This document shows positions 1-5,215 of a DNA stretch of 5,874 bases, piece by piece. The stretch comes from Thermotogaceae bacterium (GTDB lineage: Bacteria; Thermotogota; Thermotogae; Thermotogales; Thermotogaceae), in the NCBI GenBank assembly GCA_027038385.1, contig JALVXE010000216.1, forward strand, positions 1-5,874. Reading direction: 5' to 3'. The position numbers and the translations under genes were made by a program. Below the pieces are notes generated by a model, which searched no databases, was not told the DNA's origin, and was given only the letters and a program-made list of their open reading frames with translations. Position 1 is the stretch's first letter; every line of letters starts with the position of its first letter.

Positions 1-1
1 C

Positions 2-1177
2 AAACTGATGGATATGGAAAGTGAGGAAGTGCTCTGCAAGGGTATAGCCGAGAGGATAGGACTCAACGGAAGCAGGATAGTCCACAGGATAGGTGGGGAA
101 AAACACGTCATAGAAAAGGACATGAAAAACCATGAAGTAGCCCTTCAGGAGGTTTTGAAGATCCTGGTCGATGAGAAACTCGGTGCGATAAAAGATCTCT
201 CTGAGATATCCGCGGTTGGACACAGGGTCGTTCACGGTGGAGAGAAGTTCGCAAGCTCCGTTCTGATAGACGACGAAGTCATGAAGGTCTTGGAAGAGAA
301 CGTCGATCTCGCACCTCTTCACAACCCACCGAACATAATGGGGATAAAAGCCGTGCAGAAGCTCCTTCCAAACGTTCCAAACGTCGCCGTCTTTGACACG
401 GCGTTCCACCAGTCGATACCGGAAAAAGCCTACATATACGCTCTTCCTTACGAGCTCTACGAAAAGCATGGTATAAGGAGGTATGGCTTCCATGGAACGT
501 CGCACAGGTACGTTTCGAGGAGAGCCGCGGAAATACTCGGGAAACCTTACGAATCCCTGAAGATAATAACCGCTCACCTTGGGAACGGAGCCTCGATAGC
601 GGCGATAATGAACGGGAAGTCTGTTGACACGTCGATGGGGTTCACACCACTTGAGGGACTCGTCATGGGAACGAGAAGCGGGGATATAGATCCGGCGATA
701 GTCGTTCACCTTCAGACGAAGCTTGGGATGAGTGTCGATGAGGTGTACACGCTTTTGAACAAAAAGAGCGGAGTGCTTGGGATATACGGAAAGAGCTCTG
801 ATATGAGGGATATAGAAGACGCAGCGTTTGAGGGAGACAGGTTAGCGAGGCTCGCACTCGATGTGTACGAGTACAGGATAGCGAAATACATAGGAGCGTA
901 CGCCGCAGCGATGAACGGAGTTGACGTGATAGTGTTTACAGCCGGAGTTGGAGAGAACTCCCCGATAATAAGGGAGGAAGTTTGCGAGAAATACCTAGGA
1001 TTTTTGGGCATAAAGATAGACAAGGAAAAGAACGACTTCAAAGGAAAAGAGGAGATAATCTCCACACCGGATTCGAAGGTCACGGTGATGGTCGTGCCCA
1101 CGAACGAAGAGCTGGTGATAGCGAGGGACACAAAAGAGATCGTGGAGAAAGGAATAAAGGAGCTCGAGCTCTTTTAA
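2..1177 (+). CDS. ackA: Acetate kinase (partial, N-terminus cut by window edge)
   Basis: Acetate kinase makes ATP and acetate from acetyl phosphate and ADP in the cytoplasm, the last step of fermentative acetate production. The reading frame is already open at base 2 (codons K-L before the first Met), so that Met is internal. Compared with T. maritima AckA, recalled as about 403 residues, roughly the first 15 residues, including the N-terminal phosphate-binding segment, lie outside the window. Numbering from the Met at base 8, the family motifs are intact: VGHRVVHGGE (Arg73), FDTAFHQ (Asp130), RRYGFHGTSH (His162), HLGNGAS (190-196), MGFTPLEGLVMGTRSGDIDP (210-229, Arg223), TAGVGENSP (311-319) and PTNEELVIARDT (364-375). 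These are the ASKHA-fold nucleotide and acetyl-phosphate binding residues. No phosphotransacetylase gene is visible. The stop TAA is followed after 1 bp by a GC hairpin. No frameshift or missing residue was seen. Confidence 0.97.
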   Translation, partial: KLMDMESEEVLCKGIAERIGLNGSRIVHRIGGEKHVIEKDMKNHEVALQEVLKILVDEKLGAIKDLSEISAVGHRVVHGGEKFASSVLIDDEVMKVLEENVDLAPLHNPPNIMGIKAVQKLLPNVPNVAVFDTAFHQSIPEKAYIYALPYELYEKHGIRRYGFHGTSHRYVSRRAAEILGKPYESLKIITAHLGNGASIAAIMNGKSVDTSMGFTPLEGLVMGTRSGDIDPAIVVHLQTKLGMSVDEVYTLLNKKSGVLGIYGKSSDMRDIEDAAFEGDRLARLALDVYEYRIAKYIGAYAAAMNGVDVIVFTAGVGENSPIIREEVCEKYLGFLGIKIDKEKNDFKGKEEIISTPDSKVTVMVVPTNEELVIARDTKEIVEKGIKELELF

Positions 1178-1178
1178 G

Positions 1179-1200
1179 AGCGGGGCACTTCGGCCCCGCT
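1179..1200 (+). terminator. GC-rich hairpin after ackA, poor U-tract
   Basis: A perfect 8-bp stem (AGCGGGGC, 1179-1186, with GCCCCGCT, 1193-1200) closes a 6-base ACTTCG loop directly behind the ackA stop. The following bases are TTCATTCT rather than a run of T, so it is a weak intrinsic terminator or an mRNA 3'-end stabiliser. On the opposite strand the stem is followed by CTTAAAAG, also without a good T-run. The downstream small gene starts only 25 bp further on, so partial read-through may be how that gene is expressed. Confidence 0.65.
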
Positions 1201-1212
1201 TCATTCTGATCT

Positions 1213-1217
1213 GGGAG
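1213..1217 (+). promoter_or_regulatory. Ribosome binding site favouring a TTG start at 1226
   Basis: GGGAG stands 8 bases before TTG 1226, a normal Shine-Dalgarno spacing. The alternative in-frame GTG at 1217 would overlap this element and have no binding site of its own, so the TTG is preferred. Confidence 0.5.
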
Positions 1218-1225
1218 TGCTCGAG

Positions 1226-1423
1226 TTGAGGATAGTTTCAAACATCTTCTTTTGGTCTGCGAGTTTCGTTCTCATAATCGGTGTGATCCTGCTTGAGATA
1301 GGAACGAGGTACATGAGGAATGGAAAGGATTCAAAGAGAAAGATGATGGATAGGATCGCCATTAAATTCATGCTTGTGGCAGCCATCATGTACCTTACGA
1401 GTCTTCTATTCGCCCTTGTTTAG
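1226..1423 (+). CDS. Small two-helix membrane protein, unknown function
   Basis: I do not recognise this 65-residue protein (68 if GTG 1217 is used). It has two hydrophobic segments, about residues 5-26 (from SNIFFW to LLEIG) and 44-65 (from IAIKFML to LLFALV). They are joined by a strongly basic linker (RYMRNGKDSKRKMMDR). By the positive-inside rule the linker is probably cytoplasmic, giving a helical hairpin with both ends outside. Codon choice (ATA, AGG, GAG) matches the neighbours and a plausible ribosome binding site precedes TTG 1226, which argues for a real gene. It lies 48 bp after ackA on the same strand, with the GC hairpin between and no room for a separate promoter, so it probably relies on read-through. 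Its last 18 bp overlap the 3' end of the convergent HAD gene. There are no cysteines, signal-peptide cleavage site or catalytic motifs, so no function is inferred. Confidence 0.62.
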   Translation: MRIVSNIFFWSASFVLIIGVILLEIGTRYMRNGKDSKRKMMDRIAIKFMLVAAIMYLTSLLFALV

Positions 1424-2227
1424 CGCTATCTTTTTTATCGCCTCGGCTACACCTCCGCTGTCGTTGTCGCTAGTTATGTACTTAGCGTATTTTTTAACGT
1501 CGTCTGGCGCATTTCCCATGGCGACCGGATGTCCAACTATCTTCAAAACTTCCACATCGTTGTAACCATCTCCAATGAACATCACCTCGTCCCTTGACAC
1601 ACCAAAGTGATCGAGCAGAAACCCAAGGGCTATCGCTTTCGAACATTCAGGACCGAATATCTCCCAGAACGATTCCCCTCCGACCTCAGTGCTCTTTATA
1701 ACAGAAGCGTCTTTCTCATCTATCCAGCTAACCGCTTCTTCTATCAGGCCCTTTTTCCCTATGAGTGCTACTTCGGCGATCTCATCTCTTATGTGATCTA
1801 TGACGTTTTTTACGAAGTACATCCTCCATGTGTTCTGCTTCATGTAGTAATCGTACGGTCCTCTGTAAGGCCTGTCGACCATCATGTCCTTTATCGTGGA
1901 GAACTCTGTGTAGATTATGTAGAATATATCCCTATTTCTGGCCTCTTCGACGACCTTTTTTGCGATCTCCCCGGAGAGCTTCACCATCCTTAGGATCTTT
2001 CCTGTTGAGAAATCCTCTATCAGAGCTCCGTTTTGGAAGACTACTGGAACATCTATTCCGAGCTCTTTAACGTACCTTCTCGCTGAGTGTCTGCTCCTTC
2101 CCGTGAAGATCGTCACCGCTATACCAGAATCTATAGCCTCTTTCACAGCCTCTTTATCGACCGGATTTATCTTCTTCTTGGAGTTCAGGAGCGTTCCATC
2201 AAGATCAAGCACAACGAGCTTTATCAA
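1406..2227 (-). CDS. HAD-superfamily Cof-type sugar/nucleotide phosphatase
   Basis: A 273-residue cytoplasmic hydrolase of the Cof/IIB haloacid dehalogenase group, which removes phosphate from small phosphorylated metabolites with Mg2+. Motif I is VVLDLDGTLLN (nucleophile Asp8, acid/base Asp10). Motif II Thr42 is in FTGRS. The probable motif III lysine is Lys197 (CSKAIAL, where many relatives have KGxAL). Motif IV is GDGYND (219-224), binding Mg2+. Residues roughly 80-190 form the C2-type cap that sets substrate choice. The C-terminal VAMGNAPDDVKKYAKYIT-NDSGGV pattern is typical of the family, as in the T. maritima protein TM0651. The start is TTG, chosen because GAGGAG lies 7 bases upstream and motif I then falls at residue 8; a longer in-frame extension to 2266 overlaps the upstream gene. 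The start lies 4 bp after the DUF364 gene, so the two are probably translationally coupled. The substrate cannot be read from sequence. Confidence 0.92.
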   Translation of the reverse strand: MIKLVVLDLDGTLLNSKKKINPVDKEAVKEAIDSGIAVTIFTGRSRHSARRYVKELGIDVPVVFQNGALIEDFSTGKILRMVKLSGEIAKKVVEEARNRDIFYIIYTEFSTIKDMMVDRPYRGPYDYYMKQNTWRMYFVKNVIDHIRDEIAEVALIGKKGLIEEAVSWIDEKDASVIKSTEVGGESFWEIFGPECSKAIALGFLLDHFGVSRDEVMFIGDGYNDVEVLKIVGHPVAMGNAPDDVKKYAKYITSDNDSGGVAEAIKKIALNKGE

Positions 2228-2231
2228 GTTA

Positions 2232-2984
2232 TCACTCCTCAAGAATGAGGTTGACCTTCTCGGCAAGCTTCGTTCTGTAAACGCCGGTCGTTCCGTAAGC
2301 CCTTGAGAGCTCTTTTATCATCCTATCCGGGTCCAGAATCACAGCTCCTCCTATGACCTTGACAGGGAAGACGTCCCTTACTAGTGGCGCGCTCGGTCCG
2401 ACTATGGCCACCTTGTCGGTGCTTACATAATCAAGTATCCATTCTATCGTCCAGTTGACTATGGAAGACGCGGAGATTATCACAACGTCACAACTTTCAA
2501 GATGACTCGTTATCGCCCAGTCTGGGAGGGTCCCCCTCTTTGGATTTCTCTCAAAGACGAGCACCTCGTTTCCATTCTCCATCAACGACATTATCATCGG
2601 ACCGATCTCGCCTATCATCCCAACTCTATCCTCTGGCCTCACTTCCAGGTGTTCGAGTAGATCCCCTTTCTCAAAAGTTCCCCTGTTTAGAATCGCGTTC
2701 ATCGTGGCCAAGGATAATGCACGGGCGATGGGGTTTGGATTGGAGAAGGCGTTTATGAAATCCTCCGCCTTCATGCCGGGCTCCAGTATGAGCTTGTATC
2801 CGTTACCCGTCGTTGAGAACTCCTCACACTGCCCGAGAAGATCCGCTCTGAGGTTGTATGCAACGCCGCCGCTTCCATCCGAGAGCTTGACACCGACGAG
2901 TCCAAGGCCAACGACGAAATCTTCAACTACGAGATCGCCACTTCTCTCCAGTGCCTTCTGAACCAGTTTCTTCAAGATTCTCAC
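2232..2984 (-). CDS. DUF4213/DUF364 family protein (putative heavy-metal chelation)
   Basis: This 250-residue protein matches the family with an N-terminal DUF4213 domain and a C-terminal DUF364 (PF04016) domain. The N-terminal part (about 10-100) contains VGLGLVGVKLSDGSGGVAYNL, the typical DUF4213 opening, and PIARALSLATMNAILN. The C-terminal part has a Rossmann-like glycine segment RVGMIGEIGPM (120-130), ERNPKRGTLPDWA (145-157) and CDVVIISASSIVNWTIEWIL (165-184). Structural work on a Desulfitobacterium member suggested a small-ligand or metal-related binding role; the reaction is not established and I infer none. The protein looks soluble, with no signal peptide or helices. The start is GTG, 6 bases after a strong GAGGAGGGG site; an ATG 4 bases upstream is out of frame. 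It is the first gene of a two-gene unit with the HAD phosphatase and is separated from speE by an intrinsic terminator. Confidence 0.82.
   Translation of the reverse strand: MRILKKLVQKALERSGDLVVEDFVVGLGLVGVKLSDGSGGVAYNLRADLLGQCEEFSTTGNGYKLILEPGMKAEDFINAFSNPNPIARALSLATMNAILNRGTFEKGDLLEHLEVRPEDRVGMIGEIGPMIMSLMENGNEVLVFERNPKRGTLPDWAITSHLESCDVVIISASSIVNWTIEWILDYVSTDKVAIVGPSAPLVRDVFPVKVIGGAVILDPDRMIKELSRAYGTTGVYRTKLAEKVNLILEE
2235..2240 (-). promoter_or_regulatory. Ribosome binding site for the HAD gene, inside the DUF364 coding end
   Basis: GAGGAG on the minus strand lies within the last codons of the DUF364 gene, just before its TGA stop (2234-2232) and 7 bases before TTG 2227. It decides the TTG start and implies reinitiation or coupling between the two genes. 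Confidence 0.7.
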
Positions 2985-3011
2985 GCATATCCCCTCCTCG
3001 ATCTGGGTGAA

Positions 3012-3040
3012 ATTCTATCATGCGTATCGGCAACAGAAAA
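3012..3040 (-). promoter_or_regulatory. Weak candidate promoter for DUF364-HAD
   Basis: The minus strand carries TAGAAT (complement of 3012-3017) as a possible -10, 28 bp before GTG 2984. The only hexamer at a 17-bp spacing is TTTTCT, which is the T-run of the speE terminator and a poor -35. The location just after a terminator is logical, but the sequence evidence is weak. Confidence 0.3.
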
Positions 3041-3060
3041 GCCGCTCCATTCGGAGCGGC
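3031..3060 (-). terminator. Rho-independent terminator of the speD-speE operon
   Basis: Read on the minus strand, GCCGCTCC and GGAGCGGC form a perfect 8-bp stem (3053-3060 with 3041-3048) around the tetraloop GAAT, followed at once by TTTTCTGTTG. It begins 19 bp after the speE stop and separates the polyamine operon from the DUF364-HAD unit. Confidence 0.9.
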
Positions 3061-3079
3061 GATTAAAAGCGTTCTTGTT

Positions 3080-3952
3080 TCACTTCCTCAGCTTTTCCAA
3101 AGCTTCCTTAACGAAGTTCGGGAGAGCGAAAGCTGCTTTGTGTATCTCAGCGTTGTAATACTTCAAGGGCTTGTTGAATTTTTCCACTTTTTCTGGATTG
3201 AAATCCTCTATGGGATCGATCTTCTTCGAAGCGAATGTGTAAGTCCACATACCAGACGGGTAAACCGGCACGAAGCCCATGTAGACTCTTGCTATCGGAA
3301 AGGCCTTGGATATCCTCTTGTAGGCTAGCTTGAGCCATGAGAAGTCATAGAACGGATCCTCTGTTTCCGCGGAAAAGACCCCATCTTCTTTCAAAGCGTC
3401 ATGCGCGGCTTTGTAGAATTCCTCTGTGAAAAGGTGTCCTCCCTCTCCAGCGGTCGGATCCGTGGAGTCGACTATTATCACGTCGAATTCGTTCTTGAAC
3501 TTCCTGATGAACTCAGCTCCGTTCTCGTTGACTATCTCGAGCCTCGGATCATCCTTGACTTCCGAGAGCGGGAGATACTTCTTAGCGGCTTCCGTAACCC
3601 TCTCGTCTATCTCACAGAGAATCAACTTCTCGACGCTGTCGTGCTTCAAAACCTCTCTAGAGCTTCCTCCATCTCCTCCACCTATTATGAGCACTTTCTT
3701 CGGGTTTGGATGTAGGAACATTGGAACCTGGACGAGCATCTCGTGATACGTGAACTCGTCTTTCTCGGTCATCATGGTTATTCCGTCCAGGGCGAAAACC
3801 GTCCCGAGATCCGGATTCTTGAATATGTCGATCCTCTGTATCTTTGACTCCTCGCTGTGAAGCATTTTATCTATCTTCATGAAGAGTCCGACATTCCTTC
3901 CAGTGTAGTATTCGAAATACCAAAGATGATCAAGGGGTCCAAAGTCTCCCAT
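3080..3952 (-). CDS. speE: Polyamine aminopropyltransferase (spermidine synthase)
   Basis: This 290-residue cytoplasmic enzyme transfers the aminopropyl group of decarboxylated AdoMet to a diamine such as putrescine, making spermidine and methylthioadenosine. It closely follows T. maritima SpeE (TM0654). HLWYFEYYTGRNVGLFMK (9-26) opens the N-terminal beta domain, LDGITMMTEKDEFTYHEM (55-72) binds substrate, and GGGDGGSSREVLKH (91-104) is the AdoMet-type glycine loop. CEID (113-116) contacts the nucleoside. VDSTDPTAGEGGHLF (161-175) contains the catalytic Asp162 and Asp165 and the gatekeeping loop, and YPSGMW (231-236) is also conserved. The ATG has an excellent site, AAAGGAGGG ending 5 bases upstream. 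The N-terminus is about 8 residues shorter than the T. maritima protein as I recall it, and the usual GGTL is GGSS here. It lies 12 bp after speD. In thermophiles related enzymes may use agmatine; the acceptor is not readable here. Confidence 0.96.
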   Translation of the reverse strand: MGDFGPLDHLWYFEYYTGRNVGLFMKIDKMLHSEESKIQRIDIFKNPDLGTVFALDGITMMTEKDEFTYHEMLVQVPMFLHPNPKKVLIIGGGDGGSSREVLKHDSVEKLILCEIDERVTEAAKKYLPLSEVKDDPRLEIVNENGAEFIRKFKNEFDVIIVDSTDPTAGEGGHLFTEEFYKAAHDALKEDGVFSAETEDPFYDFSWLKLAYKRISKAFPIARVYMGFVPVYPSGMWTYTFASKKIDPIEDFNPEKVEKFNKPLKYYNAEIHKAAFALPNFVKEALEKLRK

Positions 3953-3964
3953 TGTATCCCTCCT

Positions 3965-4363
3965 TTACACAGCGGCTTCCGCTTTGTGCGGAGCGCTCTC
4001 AGGTATGCCTATTTCCCTGTACACTCCTCTGAGGTGCTCAACGACCTTCGTTCTCTTAGCTCCCAGGACGTCCTTCAGATAGTCGAAAGCTTTCCAAGGA
4101 TCGACGTGATCTCCACAAGTGAACAGGTCTATGGCTGCGTAGCCGTACTCTGGCCACGTGTGGATCGCAAGGTGAGACTCGGATATCACCACGACTCCGC
4201 TGACCCCGTAGGGGAGGAACCTGTGGAACGAACTGTTCACTACCGTGGCTCCTGTCTTGTAAGCTGCCTCTATCATATGCCTCTCGATGGCTTCTATGTC
4301 ATCGAGCATCTTGGGGTCGCAGTCGTAGAATTCGGCTACAAGATGCCTTCCCAAGCTTTTCAC
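3965..4363 (-). CDS. speD: S-adenosylmethionine decarboxylase proenzyme (class 1B)
   Basis: This 132-residue prokaryotic proenzyme cleaves itself to form a pyruvoyl cofactor, then decarboxylates AdoMet to give the aminopropyl donor for SpeE. The processing site is VISESHLAIHTWPE: cleavage is expected between Glu62 and Ser63, with Ser63 becoming the pyruvoyl group. His68 and Cys83 (LFTCGD) are the conserved processing and catalytic residues. Numbering matches T. maritima SpeD (TM0655, about 130 residues) exactly through this core, and the N-terminus MKSLGRHLVAEFY aligns with it. That match supports the GTG start at 4363, which follows GAGGGGAGGG by 7 bases. An ATG at 4370 directly after the site is out of frame and would give only 23 codons. 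The TAA stop overlaps the speE ribosome binding site. It is the middle gene of regulator-speD-speE. Confidence 0.97.
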   Translation of the reverse strand: MKSLGRHLVAEFYDCDPKMLDDIEAIERHMIEAAYKTGATVVNSSFHRFLPYGVSGVVVISESHLAIHTWPEYGYAAIDLFTCGDHVDPWKAFDYLKDVLGAKRTKVVEHLRGVYREIGIPESAPHKAEAAV

Positions 4364-4380
4364 CTTTCATCCCTCCCCTC

Positions 4381-4397
4381 AGGATTTTTTCAATCCT
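4381..4397 (-). other. Small intercistronic hairpin at the regulator/speD junction
   Basis: On the minus strand AGGATT and AATCCT form a 6-bp stem with a GAAAA loop. It spans the regulator's TGA stop and ends immediately before the speD ribosome binding site. It has no T-run after it (GAGGGG follows), so it is not a terminator. It could affect speD initiation or mRNA processing, or be chance. Confidence 0.4.
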
Positions 4398-4938
4398 CCA
4401 CTTCTATCCAAATAACTATCGCTTTTTTCTTCTTATCGGGGTTTTTCAAATAGTGCTTCTTGTCGGCCTTGTAATAGAAAGAATCCCCCTTTTTGAGCTT
4501 GTACTTCACTCCGTCCAAATACAGCTCCACTCTTCCCTCTATCACAAAGCCAAACTCGCTTCCCTCATGGTATCCTTCTTCTTCGGTCTGAGCTCCGGGT
4601 TCAAGCTCGACGATCATCGGATCTATGGGTTTGTCCTCGACCCCGACCATCACATACTCCATCTTCACACCATCTGGTAAATCGTATACCGGTACCCTCT
4701 CTTCCTTCCTAAAGACTACCTGTTCCTCTTCAAAGTCCGAGAAAAAGTGTTTCAAGTCTGTACCAAGTGCCTTCAAGATCGTCTCAAGCGTGTCAATTGA
4801 TGGCGACGTCTTATCGGACTCAAGCTGTGATATAAAACTTCTCGAAAGATCCGTTCTTTCAGCCAATTCCTCCTGTGTCAAGCCCCTCGCGAGCCTGAGC
4901 TTCTTTATCTTTTCTCCTATCTTAGTGAAAGCGCCCAC
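4390..4938 (-). CDS. XRE-family regulator with C-terminal cupin sensor (PuuR-like)
   Basis: A 182-residue one-component DNA-binding regulator. Residues about 7-61 are an HTH_3 (XRE/Cro-C1) domain, with the helix-turn-helix around TQEELAERTDLSRSFISQLE (21-40) followed by SPSIDTLETILKALG. Residues about 105-180 are a cupin_2 barrel: PGAQTEEEGYHEGSEFGFVIEGRVELYLDG, then KKGDSFYYKADKKHYLKNP. His124, Glu128 and His162 are candidate metal or ligand positions. The same architecture occurs in E. coli PuuR, which senses putrescine. Being first in an operon with speD (26 bp gap) and speE suggests, by inference, a polyamine-related effector and autoregulation. The start must be GTG 4938 because TGA occurs in frame four codons upstream; no convincing ribosome binding site precedes it. 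Two palindromic sites upstream are its likely operators. No gene symbol is assigned, since orthology to PuuR is not shown. Confidence 0.92.
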   Translation of the reverse strand: MGAFTKIGEKIKKLRLARGLTQEELAERTDLSRSFISQLESDKTSPSIDTLETILKALGTDLKHFFSDFEEEQVVFRKEERVPVYDLPDGVKMEYVMVGVEDKPIDPMIVELEPGAQTEEEGYHEGSEFGFVIEGRVELYLDGVKYKLKKGDSFYYKADKKHYLKNPDKKKKAIVIWIEVED

Positions 4939-4943
4939 CCCGC

Positions 4944-4963
4944 TTGTTCAATATACTTTACAA
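4944..4963 (-). promoter_or_regulatory. Operator O1 (TTGT-N4-TATA-N4-ACAA)
   Basis: An imperfect 20-bp palindrome: 14 of 20 positions agree with the reverse complement. Arms are TTGT and ACAA, with a TATA centre. It shares a 13-base identical run (TTGTTCAATATAC) and ACAAA at the same offset with O2. It covers the probable -10 of the regulator gene and ends 6 bp before the GTG start. It is proposed as the binding site of the XRE-cupin regulator. Confidence 0.72.
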
Positions 4964-4978
4964 AGATCGTGGAGTTAA
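4950..4978 (-). promoter_or_regulatory. Candidate proximal promoter P2 of the regulator-speD-speE operon
   Basis: Minus-strand TTAACT (complement of 4973-4978), a 17-bp spacer and TATATT (complement of 4950-4955). Each hexamer is a fair match to sigma-70 consensus. Transcription would start near 4943, only about 5 bases before GTG 4938, giving an almost leaderless mRNA. O1 covers the -10, a classic repression geometry. Confidence 0.5.
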
Positions 4979-4995
4979 ATGTTCACACCCTTTCA

Positions 4996-5025
4996 GAAAA
5001 ACAACGATCCGGCTCTAGCCAGATC
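4996..5025 (-). terminator. Terminator-like hairpin in the regulator leader (possible attenuator)
   Basis: Minus-strand RNA can fold GAUCUGGC and GCCGGAUC (5018-5025 with 5006-5013) into an 8-bp stem with one U-G pair and a UAGA loop, followed by GUUGUUUUU. It lies between O2 and O1. If transcription starts upstream at P1, it would interrupt the leader before the regulator gene. No gene upstream on this strand needs a terminator. Confidence 0.5.
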
Positions 5026-5027
5026 CT

Positions 5028-5047
5028 TTGTTCAATATACAAGACAA
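5028..5047 (-). promoter_or_regulatory. Operator O2 (TTGT-N4-TATA-N4-ACAA)
   Basis: Second copy of the O1 site: the first 13 bases are identical and ACAAA is kept at the same offset. Only the N4 following TATA differs between the two copies (CAAG against CTTT, sharing its first base). It begins exactly 84 bp from O1, close to eight helical turns, so both copies would face the same side of the DNA. It lies just downstream of candidate promoter P1. Confidence 0.7.
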
Positions 5048-5070
5048 AAAGATTCAGAAATACTGACGAA

Positions 5071-5098
5071 ATTATAATCTCAAATTTGTAGCAGTAAA
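5071..5098 (-). promoter_or_regulatory. Candidate distal promoter P1 of the polyamine operon
   Basis: A perfect minus-strand TATAAT (complement of 5071-5076) lies 16 bp after TTTACT (complement of 5093-5098, 4 of 6 matches to TTGACA). The start would be near 5064, giving a leader of about 125 bases that contains O2 and the terminator-like hairpin. The ATTATAAT here is a palindrome in AT-rich DNA, so chance is possible. Confidence 0.4.
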
Positions 5099-5177
5099 TT
5101 ACAATAAAGTTAAGAAATTATTAAATAAAAGTTAACAGAAGATCTACCCAGATTTGTTTTCTGAGCGTAACCATTCC

Positions 5178-5207
5178 TTAACAATACACTATATATGACG
5201 GTATATA
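5178..5207 (+). promoter_or_regulatory. Candidate promoter of the ribonucleotide reductase gene
   Basis: TTAACA (5178-5183), an 18-bp spacer and TATATA (5202-5207). A TATAAT at 5204-5209 overlaps but would need a 20-bp spacer. The upstream AT-rich tract could act as an UP element. The first NrdR-like box fills the spacer. Confidence 0.5.
5186..5201 (+). promoter_or_regulatory. NrdR-like box 1
   Basis: ACACTATATATGACGG matches the NrdR box consensus acaCwATATaTwGtgt at 12 of 16 positions; the left 11 bases match perfectly and the right arm is degraded. It sits between the proposed -35 and -10. NrdR is the conserved repressor of ribonucleotide reductase genes. Confidence 0.6.
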
Positions 5208-5215
5208 ATTCTCTG

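Noticed and set aside
712..1131. 139-codon minus-strand open frame inside ackA
   Set aside because: It is serine-rich, low-complexity translation antisense to conserved acetate kinase motifs.
4299..4370. Short ORF from ATG 4370 overlapping the speD start (uORF-like, as in eukaryotic AdoMet decarboxylase)
   Set aside because: The ATG directly abuts the Shine-Dalgarno sequence with no spacing, and the 23-codon frame has no recognisable content. The GTG start fits homologues exactly.
3857..4453. 198-codon plus-strand open frame across speD and the start of speE
   Set aside because: It is entirely antisense to well-identified genes and its translation has no recognisable domain. It is a shadow of GC-biased codons.
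5086..5104. Third possible operator, TTGTA...TACAA
   Set aside because: The arms fit, but the spacer is 11 rather than 12 bases, the centre is GTAA rather than TATA, and the distance from O2 does not repeat the 84-bp spacing.
5140..5155. AT-rich hairpin AGATCT/AGATTT followed by GTTTTCTG
   Set aside because: The stem is 6 bp with a G-U pair and little GC, too weak to call a terminator, and no gene ends nearby.
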